From Acheta domesticus (Eukaryota > Arthropoda > Insecta > Orthoptera > Gryllidae), in the NCBI GenBank assembly GCA_031308135.1, contig JAHLJT010004567.1:132035060-132099059 (forward strand): DNA of 64,000 nt, in the 5' to 3' direction. Under the pieces are notes generated by a model that was not told the origin of the DNA, did not search any database, and worked only from the letters and a program-made list of their open reading frames with translations. The translations under genes were made by a program, and so were the position numbers. Positions 1 through 11,469 of this stretch are shown here, piece after piece (position 1 is the stretch's first letter; each line of letters opens with the position of its first letter).

Positions 1-1070
1 GTTTCATATTTTTACTTATAAAGGTAAATAGAAAATGGAAGTGCTATGCTACACGATTTCGTTTCTGTGTAGAAGCTAAACAAAGAAGAATCATCATTTT
101 ACATATTCATTTCGGTTTTTGTACTTCTTGTGGCAAAAATAGTTCCGAGTGTGCCGCAACAAGCTCAGAAGTTAGAACAGTTGGGCATCGCACCAGTTGA
201 AACGAATAACGTTGGGTCTACACTGAGAAAGAAGTGTGATAACATTGGAGATAGTTTTCCTTTGTAGTTTTTACGCTGCACAAACGTTTTCATTTGCAAG
301 GGACAGAAAAGCAATAGCGACTACGGCATCAGCTGTCGTCCTAGTGGCTGCAGTCGTCGTGTCAGAAGCGATTTAAAGAAGGGAATGCTGAGTTTAGTTC
401 AATGTGGTTCAGAGAACTACACTACAAGCGATCGCATCACAGGCGCGGTGACACTGGACGTTGTTTGCGAGGGAAAATAACCCTTTTTTAATTAGCTTTA
501 TTTTTTTGGTCGCATGAACTGCAAAGTCATTACTTTACAATTAATAAACTGATTTATAAGGTTATTTTATAATCTTAGAAATTTGCATTTTGAGATGCAG
601 TTATTGATAGCGTTAATTATCAAATCAAATTGTAATAGAATATGGAAATAATCCACAAACACATTGCTTATTTTTAATTTTATATAAAAATTATTTACTG
701 ACTTTATTTAGCAACAAAGGGCTACAGTCTTCAACAGACATACACAAGGGACGTATAAGTAACATATGAAATTTCGGAATGCTACTTTATTTTTCTGAAT
801 GGTGATTACAATAAGATTGTTAAAGCATCGTACACTCCTGGGCAGAGCGTATTCTTGATTTGCGACAGTTTCCATTATCTTCTAAAACGGTGCTTAGCTG
901 CTACATACCTGGGGTTAAGAAGGCAGAGGTGAAAGTAAAGTAGATCGTTGGCCCGTACCGAACTAAAGCCGTTATACTACTTTTTACATAAGTTATAATT
1001 TGGAGAGCACTATAAATGAGCAACGTTTAACTATTCGACGATTAATGCTTTAAACACTTACACTATTACC
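1..1070. other. intergenic sequence, no gene recognised
   Basis: This stretch is AT-rich with no open frame of convincing length or composition on either strand. I see no transposon termini, RNA gene or tandem array in it. Confidence 0.5.
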
Positions 1071-1335
1071 AGATAGATCCAACAACACCCCTGCGTGCAC
1101 GAAATCCACAAAAATGAGCGCGCTTGGCACTCTGATGCTCTTAATCAGCATAGTGTAGCAATGTAAAAATTCGACGCTGAAAGATCCAAATACGTGTTTC
1201 GAGATAGCTCCAACAATATCCCAGCGTGGACGGACTCCACAACATTGGGATCGCTTGGCGCTTTGGTGCGTTCTATCAGCATAATGTAGCAAAGTAACAA
1301 TTTTACGGTAAAAGATCCCAATAAATGTTATGAGA
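1071..1335. repeat. 131-bp degenerate tandem repeat, two units
   Basis: Two head-to-tail units start near 1071 and 1202, each opening with AGATAG(A/C)TCCAACAA. They share further blocks in the same order: a CGCTTGGC(A/G)CT block, an ATCAGCATA(G/A)TGTAGCAA block and an AAAGATCC block. A third, truncated unit begins near 1333 (AAAGCTCCAACGATG). The units are clearly diverged, so the duplication is old. The short open frame across it is not convincing as coding. Confidence 0.7.
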
Positions 1336-1384
1336 AAGCTCCAACGATGCCCCCGGGCAGGGCCAGCGCACCGCTCGTAACCAG

Positions 1385-2485
1385 GCTAAGGTCCGTTCGC
1401 TGTAACTTCACTCCGCATGTAAACAAACTTCGAGCGTATCCCTCCGCTCTGTAGTTCGTGACTGGCTAGGCCATTCGCGCCGCGACCATACTCAAATGCC
1501 GGCATGTGTCACAGCCAGAACTGTCATAGCATATTATTTTCACTAGTACTTCTTTAATACGCCCAAAATCACCAGCCAAAATATGCAGATATTTTGCTTA
1601 AATATCACAGAACTTACATTTACGTGTGTTCTTGAAAGGTAGCAGTGAAATCCCGCCCGAAGCACGAATTTCAATAGAACATACAGTGACGTTCTTTTAA
1701 AATTTGGCAGTCCCGAATCTTCATTAAACACATCAAAAAATTTATTTTATGTTAGAAATTCGTTTCTACGAAACAATGTGCACATGAATACGAATGGCAG
1801 ATTAACAAATTCATCGCACCTGCCCTCCACCTGTTTTGCTCTATCTCTTCTTACGCGGAAAACCTTTCCAATGATTTAATTCATTACACTGTTTTCAAAC
1901 ACTTCTGACACTGACATCTGCAATTCAGCAGTCATTTCTTCCACCTGTCAAAGTCATTGACGGATTTTTAGCCACTAATTACCTGAATACCGCTAAATAC
2001 AACCTTTTTCTCACCACTTCTGAGGGATTTTCCCTGCGAATTTTTCAAACCGGATTATCCCGGGAACTGCTTCACTTATTGTGTTTGATGTGGAAACAAA
2101 AATCAACGCAATGAGCAAACACACCTTTCCCTAACCAAGCAAAAATACAGGATTCTTTTAAAACTTTCTCATTCGAGAAAGGAACTGCTACTGATAAAAT
2201 TTGACGGACTGGCGAACGAACGTTATCTCAAAGAGGTCTGTTGGCAGCTGAAGGTTGGCAGGTCACGGTCGGTGTCTGATTTTACTTCAAAGCAAGGGAG
2301 AAGATTATTTCGACTGTTAGTGTAGAGACACAGGAAATAAATCAATTTTGAAAGGGACCTAACTCCTATAGCGCACGACGCCCTGAAGGGAAGTGTGGTG
2401 TCCGTCAGCCAATGAAAACAAGTGACGACCACGTGCATTGTTTTTGTTTACGTGCTGAGTAAAGTTAGAGCGAACGGACCTTAGC
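1385..2485. mobile_element. 1.1-kb non-autonomous DNA transposon with long TIRs
   Basis: The left end at 1385 reads GCTAAGGTCCGTTCGCT and the right end at 2469-2485 is its exact reverse complement. Similarity continues inward for about 43 bp with a few mismatches (TAACTT, ACTC, GTAAACAAA blocks). The interior has no transposase-like frame, so this would be a MITE-like or internally deleted element. I could not identify a target-site duplication, so the superfamily is open. The copia element lies about 115 bp beyond its right end. Confidence 0.6.
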
Positions 2486-2600
2486 ACGTCGCCAGGGTAG
2501 TGCGCGTGACGTGTAACAAATTAATTGGGGCACTACTAGTTCCGCAACACCAGGCTGTGCCGCGGGTTGCAGAGCGACAGGCAAGATCATATGAAGATTT

Positions 2601-2822
2601 TGTTATAGATTAGTTTATTGAATGTCTTGTATACATTGTGGTATGGTTTTTGTGTTGTAGAAACGAATGTTATCCATCATTGGGAGTAACTATGTACAAG
2701 GACTTTCACTTTTTTCTGGAGTTCCTAACCAGATGAATAATGCCATGTGTTGAATTGGACGTCCTGCTTATTATTTAAATATTATCCGTAATTGGTACGA
2801 ATACCTAAGACAACGAGTAAGA
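2601..2822 (+). repeat. copia 5' LTR
   Basis: It begins TGTTATAGATTAG and matches 7010-7230 along its length, with a handful of differences that are mainly one-base indels. Its last two bases read GA where the 3' LTR has the canonical CA. The target duplication GATTT directly precedes it. Confidence 0.95.
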
Positions 2823-2825
2823 ATC

Positions 2826-2841
2826 TGGTAGCAGAGCGTGG
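2826..2841 (+). other. copia primer binding site (initiator tRNA-Met type)
   Basis: TGGTAGCAGAGCGTGG starts three bases after the 5' LTR. It resembles the TGGTATCAGAGC signal with which copia elements pair to initiator tRNA-Met, with one mismatch in the core. Confidence 0.8.
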
Positions 2842-2877
2842 TTTCCTCTTCGTTTGACAAAATCATCGCAAGAAATC

Positions 2878-3640
2878 ATGACTGATGTAATGGCTTCATC
2901 GTTTGCAAGGATCGAGTTGCTGCCGGATCAAAACTACGACTTGTGGAAAATAAAGGTCAGTGCTTTAATTAAGTCTAGACATCTGTTCGATGAAAGTAAT
3001 AGTTCGAGACGAACCACGAAAGGTTGAAGGTAACGAAGAAAGTGTTAAAAATTGGGAAACTTGGTCGAAGAAAAATGATGAAGTAATGGGCATTATAATT
3101 TGACTCTCTCTAATGAACAAATTTTGGCTAGTAGAGGAGTCAATAATGCAAAAGAACTGTGGGATTTGTTAAAACGTCGTCATGAAGGAATTAATAAAAA
3201 CAGATTAGTTAATTTAAAAATTAAATTAGCTAATTGGAACTAATGAACAAAGAGTCAATAGACGATTTTTTAACAAGAGCGAGAGGTATAATATGTGAAT
3301 TACATGAATTGGGTGCTAAAATAGAAGAAGAAGAATTGATTCAATATGTTCTTAATGGGTTACCAAGAAATTAAATGAGGTAGCAACGGCATTATTGGCG
3401 AATCAACATCTCACGTATGAACACATGCGCGAGAATCTTCTGCGTTTCGAAAGGAGGCGAAACTTATTTAATAGCGAAAAAGAATATAACGCCTATAAAG
3501 TTAGGGAAACGAAAAGTTGGCGTGCTACTTCTGCGGCAAATTAGGTCATATAGCTCGAAACTGCTGGCATAAAAAGGGAAATAGAGACAATGTTACTTAC
3601 CGCAAGAATGATTCAAAAAACGAATTTAATAAGACAGATA
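2878..3640 (+). pseudogene. gag: copia Gag region with CCHC zinc knuckle, frameshifted
   Basis: An ATG at 2878 opens a frame whose first 30 codons resemble copia Gag, including a DLWKIK segment where the family has an NYxxWK-type motif. The frame is lost near 3000 and continues in another frame. A CCHC zinc knuckle, C-x2-C-x4-H-x4-C, lies at 3523-3564 (CYFCGKLGHIARNC), typical of the nucleic-acid-binding end of Gag. The Gag/Pol boundary near 3640 is approximate. Gag would normally form the particle that packages the RNA. Confidence 0.88.
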
Positions 3641-3699
3641 AAAAACTTACAGATGTCGATAACTGTAATGATTTAAAATCTCGAAAATTGAATTCTAAA

Positions 3700-3990
3700 A
3701 GGTATTGGGAAAAAGAACGGGTGTTAGTGGCCAATGAAACAAGAATTGAAGATGATGATAGACGAAAGAAAGTGTGGTATTTTGATTCGGGTTGCACGAC
3801 ACACATGACGTCAGAAATTGATTTACTTCGGGATCCGATACGTGCGAAGATCGAAATTGAAACGGCAGAATCTGGGAGAAAAATATATTCAGATTTTGTT
3901 GGAAAAGTTAAGGGATATTGTGATAATGAATTGGGGAATATATCTGAAATCGTCATGGAAAGGGTTTTGCATGTTCCACATTTGAATACA
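3700..3990 (+). pseudogene. pol: copia aspartic protease domain
   Basis: The catalytic DSG triplet is at 3784-3792, in the context WYFDSGCTTHMT that is characteristic of copia proteases. A conserved LHVPHLNTNLLS segment follows near 3970-4000 and leads into the integrase region. The frame is open from 3517 to 4041, so Gag knuckle and protease are still read together. The domain would process the Gag-Pol polyprotein. Confidence 0.88.
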
Positions 3991-4039
3991 AATCTACTGT
4001 CGGCGGCAAGTATGGTAAAAGAAACAAGAAATCGTACTT

Positions 4040-5469
4040 GACAATAAGGGTGTGAGAATATATGATACTTACAATGATCTCGTAGCGAATGGAACGTTTG
4101 ATGGGAACAATTTTATATTTGAGATGACTGTAGAAACTGGAAATAACATTAATGAAAATAACATAGGAGATAATGGTTCGAAATCTGCTGATGTATTATG
4201 TTTCAAATGTGAAATGTCGTAAATCTGTGGCACAGGCGGTTTTGCCATATGAATCGCAGTTATCTGGAAGAATTATGGAAGAAACAAATGGTTAGGGGCT
4301 TGAGTGACTTTGATGTCGAAAAAGATGATTGTGAAGCTTGTATACTTGGTAAATTTACTCGCGCTTCACATAAGAGTATTCATGGGGAAACCACGAAACA
4401 AATATTAGAGAGATTGCATGTAGACTTGCTTGGCCCAATGCCTGTTAAGACAATTGGAGGGACAGATATATTTTGACTATTGTGGATGAGTACAGCAGAC
4501 GATATTTTATTGAATTATTGAAGCATAAATCTGATTGTACTGAAAAAATTAAAGAATTTGTGACAAGAAGGGAACTGAAACAGGTCTCAAAGTGAAAAAC
4601 ATAAGATCTGACAACGGGGGCGAATTCACAGGATCGGAATTAATTGATTTCTACGCAAAAAAGGGTATAAAGCACGAAAGAACAACACCCTACAGTCCTC
4701 AAAGCAACGGGATTGCTGAAAGAGCAAATCGCACTATTTTAGATATGACCAGAACGATTTTGATCGATTCGGGGCTACCAGCTAATTTTTGGGGAGAAGC
4801 GGCACAAACAGCAGTATACGTTCGTAATATTACGCCGAATTCACAAGACAAAGAGAAAGTTCCAATGGAAATTTGGTCAGAACGAAAACCAAACGTACAA
4901 CATTGCGAATATTTGGTGCAAAGGCTTTTTACGGAAACGTTGATGTTGGAAAAAATAAACTGAGTCCAAGAAGTAAGCCGGTATCTTCGTGGGATACGCA
5001 AAAAAACAGAAGAGCCTATAGGATTTTCGACCCAAAGCAAAGTTGTATTATTGAAACGAGAGATGTTCACTTCTTGGAACATGTTATGGGTAGTAAAGAC
5101 ATGCAACGGATAAATAAAGATAAATTGCGTGAATTCGATTATGATCGCATAACAAGTTATCAAATAAATGAAGATGAAGTTGATTCCAATAGCGATGCTT
5201 TTGTACACGTGGAAATTGGAAAAACATCTATAAATTCCGTTGGAAATGAAATAGGCGAAAGAGAACAATTGTACAATCATTTGACAGTTGAACCTGAAAT
5301 TCAAAATTTACGAAATGAAGTGAATACTAATGAATTACGAAGGTCTTCCAGGTTGAGAACTCCCGTCATCAGGTATCAAGCGGCTGCCAGAATTGCTGGT
5401 GGTGAATTGGAGGAAAATTTACCTAAAACGTTCTATGAAGCTATGAATTGCATGGACAATTCTAATTGA
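4040..5469 (+). pseudogene. pol: copia integrase domain, several frameshifts
   Basis: The HHCC zinc-binding part is visible as histidine codons at 4231 and 4246 and cysteine codons at 4330 and 4339. The catalytic core follows: first aspartate in HVDLLGPMP near 4420, second in RSDNGGEF near 4607, and the glutamate in SNGIAERANR near 4710. All three DDE residues are present. The frame is interrupted near 4476 and 4590 and shifts again at 4873-4963. The segment 4963-5469 is the poorly conserved integrase C-terminus and linker to RT. Confidence 0.9.
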
Positions 5470-6420
5470 AGAGAGCAATCGAAAAGGAACTCGAATGTTT
5501 ACAACGTTACGAAACGTGGGATTTAGTAGATCGTGATCAGATAGGAAACATGAAGATATTGAGAAGCAAATGGATTTTCAAGAAAAAAATCGACCAAGAG
5601 AATATAAATACAAAGCGCGTTTAGTAGTTGATGGATCAAATCAAGAATGTGGTGTTGACTATGAAAGTGCTTACAGTCCAGTCATGAAATATGAAACGCT
5701 GAGAGTACTTTTATCTATTGCAGCTACTAATAACTTTGTAATAAATACGTAATGTCGAAACGGCGTACCTCAACGGAATATTGGAAAGAGATGTATATAT
5801 GCCAATTACCACACAAGGATTACAGAATGCGAAAAATAAAGTACTAAAATTGAAGAAAAGTTTGTATGGGCTCCCGGAGGCAGGCAGATGCTGGTATATT
5901 AAGTTGTGTAATATATTGAAAGATTTGCGGTTATGATGCCGTGTAAGTGCGATCCATGTGTTTTTTAAAAGGGGAAGAGATGAAGATTTTTTGATAATTA
6001 CCTTTTACGTCGACGACTGTTTAATTATTGGCAAGAATGTGAATCTGGTCAACGAATTTAATTAATCAGTTGAAACATTATATCACCATTAAAGAAATAA
6101 GTGATTCAGGATAAAGTGACATTTCTAGGATTTCGAATAATAAAAGACGAGGAGGGTTTTACTACTCGATCAAGAAGATTCGTAAAGGAAGTGTTAAATA
6201 AATTCAAAATGATTGATTGTATCCTGTGGGCACTCCAGGAGTTGCGAGTGTGAATCTCTATGATTTTGAAAATATAGAGAAAAGACAACCCGAACATTTA
6301 TCAAGAAATGTTATGGCAATTGTAGGGTACTTGGTCACTGCGACCAGACCGGATCTTGCATTCACATATAGTAAACTTTCTCAATTTTCAACCGACCCAC
6401 GAATCAATCACTTCTAAGCA
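5470..6420 (+). pseudogene. pol: copia reverse transcriptase domain, frameshifted
   Basis: Copia RT landmarks appear in order: an ARLVVDGSNQ block and YSPVMKYETLR near 5615-5700, a LYGLPE-type segment near 5865, the catalytic YVDD at 6006-6017, and a YLVTATRPDLA segment near 6330. They lie in at least three frames, with a stop directly after the fragment ending at 5752. RT copies the genomic RNA into DNA inside the particle. Confidence 0.9.
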
Positions 6421-6957
6421 CTTAAGCGCGTTTTTAGATATCTACAAGGTACGAAAAATGTCAAACTGAGGATTAATAAGGACAATGGTATTTAAGAATA
6501 TTCACAGACGCAAGTTGGTGTGTGACCAGAGACAGCAGGTCTTTCGCAGGGTATAATGTTAAAATCGGAAACAATTTGATAAGTTGGAAAGCAAGAAAGA
6601 AAAAATTGGTAGCGCTCTCAATCGATGGAAGCAGAATTTATAGCATTATGTGAATCTGTTTGTGAAGGAAAGTGGTTAAAGGAGCTAATTAGAGAAATTG
6701 GTTTCGATAAGATTATCAAAAAGCCGACTATAGTATACACTGACAGCAAGTCAATTATTGATTGGAGCAAAGAATTTAAGATAACAGCGAGAAATAAACA
6801 TATGATGCGAAAAATTAATTTTATAAGAGAGGATATAGAATCTCAAGAAACAGAGTTGGTTTATTGCAAATCACAAAACTTAGACGCTGATATGTTGACG
6901 AAGGATGTGGATAATAGTACGTTAATTAAACATATGATGTCTATGGGAATAACGTGA
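6421..6957 (+). pseudogene. pol: copia RNase H domain and Pol C-terminus
   Basis: The first RNase H block, around the FTDASW-type segment near 6498, is out of frame with the rest. The remainder is open from 6625 to the TGA at 6955-6957 and includes EAEFIALCE, YTDSKSIIDW and a K-H-x-x-R-K segment, typical of copia RNase H. The stop lies about 50 bp before the 3' LTR, as expected for the end of Pol. Confidence 0.9.
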
Positions 6958-6996
6958 TTAGAAATTTCGTGTTCACAGGGTACTCCCGTGTCACAC

Positions 6997-7009
6997 GAAA
7001 GGGGGGAAT
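6997..7009 (+). other. copia polypurine tract
   Basis: GAAAGGGGGGAAT lies immediately before the 3' LTR, where the plus-strand primer sits in LTR retrotransposons. Confidence 0.85.
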
Positions 7010-7230
7010 TGTTATAGATTAGTTTATTGAATGTCTTGTATACATTGTGGTATGGTTTTTGTGTTGTAGAAACGAATGTATCCATCATTGGGAGTAACTA
7101 TATACAAGGACTTTCACTTTTTTCTGGAGTTCCTAACCAGATGAATAAATGCCATGTGTTGAATTGGACGTCTGCGTATTATTTAAATATTATCCGTAAT
7201 TGGTACGAATACCTAAGACAACGAGTAACA
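7010..7230 (+). repeat. copia 3' LTR
   Basis: It starts TGTTATAGATTAG, ends GAGTAACA, and is followed by the target duplication GATTT at 7231-7235. It is the better-preserved LTR because it keeps the canonical CA end. Confidence 0.95.
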
Positions 7231-7235
7231 GATTT

Positions 7236-7878
7236 CAGGGCATCAACATGCTGTACAAGTCGTAAGATTTGATTAAACGGAGAGCAAAGGTTTATACATT
7301 GCATTCTACTCATAGGGATAAAGAACATTAATTTATGAATTACACTACCATCTTGCGGCGAATCTTAAAATAAAACCCAACATCTAGATACATTTATGGG
7401 GCACCGAAAACAATATCTCAATTTCATCAGAAATGTGACATAGATGTTATTGTTCGAAGATATTCATATGGGGCAATAATACCATCAATGAAAAACTTTC
7501 ATTTTGCTAAGAAGACGTGAATAGTTAAATTTATGTTGACATATGAGTACACGATAACGTCTGCTTGGGCAATTGTTACAATAAAATGGACTACTGTGGA
7601 ATATTATCTATAATTTATTCCATGGTAAGGAGTGAGAAGACATCATTCCTCACAATTCCAATGAAACGTGAACTCATGTCATCATTCATAAAATCTGTTT
7701 GACTCTGACTTTGCACAAGGGTCACTAACACAAGAATTCTACTCTCTGGCGAGTTTTTCTATGGAACAACGCAATAGACACTTCCATAAACTAAGCGAAT
7801 CAACAACAGAAACGCAATTCGCAATATGAACAGCAAAGCTGTCACTGTGGCGGCTCAACGCTTCTAATAATAAAAATA
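7236..7878. other. intergenic sequence, no gene recognised
   Basis: AT-rich flank of the copia insertion. No coding, RNA or repeat signature was seen. Confidence 0.5.
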
Positions 7879-8011
7879 CCAACCTCGTTAAAGCGAGACA
7901 AGCATTTTCACAATTACGAGAAAAAGAAGAAACGGGTAATCGGATACATTTATTAAAAACAGAATTATTTCACCGAATAGATACAGAGGAATGAAACCTA
8001 GACGAGGTTGG
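7879..8011. mobile_element. candidate 133-bp MITE with 10-bp TIRs
   Basis: CCAACCTCGT at 7879 is matched by its reverse complement ACGAGGTTGG ending at 8011, and TA lies directly outside both ends. A TA duplication would suit the Tc1/mariner group, but the termini are not the usual CAGT type. Short TIRs and a 2-bp duplication can arise by chance, so this is a candidate only. Confidence 0.4.
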
Positions 8012-8013
8012 TA

Positions 8014-9607
8014 ATATGTTTTTTTTTTCATTTACAGACGACGCGACAATGCCGGTATACAATGTTAGGTGACAGGTGAATAATTCGCTACACTTACGTA
8101 TTTAATTTGAAAAGGGCTGCGTTGGCTCCGTGAAATAACTACTCACAGCCGTCTGCTTTTGCTGTAATGAAACGTAAGCGCTGTGAAACATTCTCGACAC
8201 ACGCGCTTCCTTTGTCACGAGAACACGCACACAGTGGATACCAGCCGCTGAGTTATACTCTCCGTGATCTCATTAAGGAGACACAATTTGCTTTGCGAAA
8301 CTGCTGCGCGGGGAATCGTAAGAATTGCCAATATTTGTGGAAGCGGGCGGATTTATGAAATATTCAAAGGTCTTTTCCGAGAAACATCGTACAACATAAA
8401 CTTTAAGTATTCAAGTCTTTTTTCTGAATTTAACTTTTTTATAAAATTAAGCATATAGAAACAAATTAAAACTATTCATAACAAACAGGTATTACCAAGT
8501 ATTACGCAAATAGTAAATTGAGAAAACCTTTGTTTCAGAAATAGTTGAAAATGCGATATAAATGTAGATAACAATATATGTCACATTATAATAAATGTTA
8601 AATACAGAAAATGGTCATGTGACGAATTACCATATACTTTCGTGCATTGCAATGTCTACGCTTTAACATTTCGAACCAGATTTTTAACCGAAAGTAACTC
8701 TTTTCAAATTTTGAAGATGACTTATCCATGACCTCTCTACCACGATACATGATGTTATTGGTTAGTTTGAAAGATATTATTTAATTAAATTAAACTACAG
8801 CTTTATTTCGTTAATGTCACAATATAATTGTGACTGATTTTGTAAAAGGTTTGGATATAAATTGATATCAATGATTGTTTTTAACAAGGAAAGTAATTTG
8901 TACAAGATATTGAATTGAAATAAAATATACACAAAATGAAAATAACATTCGCCTAACGATACGATTACTTTACTATTTGAGATTCACGATCGCAGATTTC
9001 AGATTGCACGACCGCACGATTTCAGATCGATGAATTGAACGCCTCCCTAATTTCCGAATTTCTTTTATAAGAGCTAGTCATCAACAAAACAAAAAGAATT
9101 CTTCGGCTGTCAAGAAAGTCTGCGCTGATACCTCCTTTTCCTCGAGAGACGAGCAGAGGAAAGTTCTGTTTTCCCTCAAGCGATCGCCCTAAGGCTGTTC
9201 CAAGCGCCTCAGCAACGGTCGACCGTAATTCAAGCGCATTCACGACCGCGTCTCTACAAGGGAATCCTCTCGACCGACAGGGCTCCTTCGAGAGGGTTGA
9301 AACGCGACACGGGACGCCGGGCGTCGGGAGGCGCGCCGCGCGATGCCGAAGCTGTCCCGGCGCGCCGCCAACAGGGAGCCGAAGGGAGAAGGGGAGGGGC
9401 TGGCACTGGCAGGAAGAGAAGGCGAAGTGAGGAGTGACGGAGCAAGAAATGAATGGAGAAAGGGGTGGTGGTGTGAGGAAGTTATGAAGCAAGGCTAGCG
9501 GAATAAGGTGTGGCGCATGATGATGAGAGTGAAGGGCACTGGAACAAGTGATGGTGAAGTAAAGGCGGTGGAGTAAGACGTAGGGGTGGAGGAACTGGTA
9601 ATGGTAA
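8014..9607. other. intergenic sequence with a CpG-rich patch
   Basis: The first kilobase is AT-rich with nothing recognisable. About 9120-9460 is GC- and CpG-rich and is open on the minus strand for 156 codons (9022-9492). The translation is proline/arginine/leucine-rich with no known motif, as GC-rich non-coding DNA often gives. A promoter-type CpG patch is possible, but nothing in the sequence proves it. Confidence 0.4.
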
Positions 9608-9850
9608 ATTAGAGTTCGTGGTAGATTTAGAGGTCGTGGTAGAATTAGAGGTCATGGGAGAGTTAGAGGTAGCAGTAGAGTTGGAGGTAGTGGTAGAGTT
9701 AAAAGTCCTAGTGGTGTTAGAGTTCGAGGTAGTTAGTGGTCATAGTAGAGTAGAAGTCGTAGTAGAGTTAGAGATGGTGGTAGAGTTAGATTTTGTTGTA
9801 GAGTGAAATATTATTATAGAGTTAGGATTACGGTAGAGTTACAGGTCTTG
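9608..9850. repeat. 18-bp degenerate minisatellite
   Basis: About 13 imperfect units follow the pattern GTAGAGTTAGAGGTMGTG. Because 18 is a multiple of three, the plus strand reads as a repeating (VVELEV)-type peptide with no stop for 62 codons; this is a composition effect and not a gene. Confidence 0.8.
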
Positions 9851-11469
9851 ATAGAGTTAAAGTTTATGATAGATTGGGAGATTGTGGTATGACTAACCTG
9901 GTAGAGGACGATTTAGTGCGAGAGTAAGAGATTGAGCAGTAACGAGTAGAAGAGTGAAGTAACAGGCAGTGAAATGGAAATAAGGGGCGGCTCAAAAGGG
10001 ATTGTTGAACATGTGAAATAATCTACTGCTGAAAAGGTGCAGTACGGTGTATCAAGAGGTAGTGAAGGAAAGAGAAATAGGGTAGTGAGATGCATTATGA
10101 GAATTTACAAAGTAGGGAAAGCAAAAAAAGGGTTGGTAAATCAGGGGTTGTTGCACAAGGAGTGGCAGAGTAAGAGGTAAGGTCCTTATCGTAAGGGTGA
10201 CTGAGAATGGGTGGTGAGGGTGTAGCAAAGAGGTTGCAAAAGGTGAGGATGTAGAAAGGGGGCGACGGAGCAAAAAGAGGCGAAGCAAGATGGCGGTCGT
10301 ACGACGCTTCTCAAAGTCTCAGGGTGTGCCGGAAACTTACAACCCCCGCCTCCGCGAAAGCGATGCCAGCACGCCTGGTGACACTTCCGGGAACTTCGCA
10401 AGACTCCTCCGAGTGGGACCGCTTTTCGACGAGATCCTCCCGAGAACTGGAGTCAGCCTCCGGAAAGGAGATTCGTTAAAAAGTTCGAGTTAGCTCCAGA
10501 GGTGCACAATACGTCTGTCAGAAAAGGGAGAGACGTATCTTAACGAGAAATTAATGTGCGAGCTATGTAGGGCAGGAAGGCGACGTCGTTATCTATTGAT
10601 TGAGGTCGTTGATGCTCGGGGGAAAGAACGGAGGGGAGCAAATGCCAGGTGACGACGTAGATCTGACAGGTGCAAGGGAGCGCTCGAAAATTGAGATAGA
10701 TCGCCAATTAGCTTGAGAGAGCCTTGCGCGCCAATGGGGGAGAAAACTGGGACGTGGGAGGTGCTCTTGGAAACAAAGTTGGGGTGTGGCAACGAGCAAT
10801 ACCTTACAAGAAAAGAATCACTGTCATAGTACACATTGTTTATAGATTATATTTTAAGACTCTTTTCAATACTTTGAAAAATAACTAATGCTAAGTTTAA
10901 TTTAATTTGTTTCTCATGTGAACAGAACTAGAATAAAATAGCTGTCTCAGAACAATTCTTGTTAAGAGGTATTCTACAATTGTAAAATAACTCATGATCT
11001 CAAGTCAGTTATTTATTGAGGGATATACGTTTGCTAGTATTTGAAAGCAAATTATCTGAATTAACGAGATATAACGTACATTGTTTTGAAATTCTCCAAT
11101 TACTAATGAAATATATTAATTGTTCCCCGATACTTAAAACATTTTGTTGGGTCATTGATATTGCACATTTTGCTGCATCTATTAATATCTATCTTTGTCA
11201 CATAGACATTTCTTTATAAATGGAATGCATACAAAGAAATGTTGACGCAACATATAAACTATGCATATTATTATTTCATTCATACTCACAATACTTCTTA
11301 TTCCATTTCTACAGCTACAATCGAGAATTTTGAAATGTCTTTAATCGTCGAACACAAGGAGCCATAAAGAAAAGGATGTTGAGAATATTGTTTTATAAAC
11401 GTGCAAATAACGTCTGAATACTAACAATTTATTCGCAATGCTGTTAAACGTATAATACAAAGACCTCTC
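9851..11469. other. intergenic sequence, no gene recognised
   Basis: The first half is purine-rich (AG-biased on the plus strand), which creates long S/L/P-rich minus-strand frames. A GC-richer patch lies at about 10290-10480. From 10830 on it is AT-rich. No motif or repeat family was recognised. Confidence 0.45.

Larger units (their letters stand above)
2601..7230 (+). mobile_element. Ty1/copia LTR retrotransposon, structurally complete, frames broken
   Basis: A 4.63-kb element has two LTRs, a primer binding site, a polypurine tract and the domain order Gag zinc knuckle, protease, integrase, reverse transcriptase, RNase H. Integrase before RT is the copia (Pseudoviridae) order. It is flanked by a 5-bp target-site duplication GATTT at 2596-2600 and 7231-7235. 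The LTRs are about 97% alike by eye, so the insertion is fairly recent. Nevertheless the coding region is split across frames at many places. Most visible lesions are single-base indels; whether they are biological or residual assembly error cannot be decided here. Confidence 0.97.

Noticed and set aside
9618..9806. 62-codon Val/Glu-rich plus-strand frame
   Set aside because: It is a direct read-out of the 18-bp minisatellite, with no other support.
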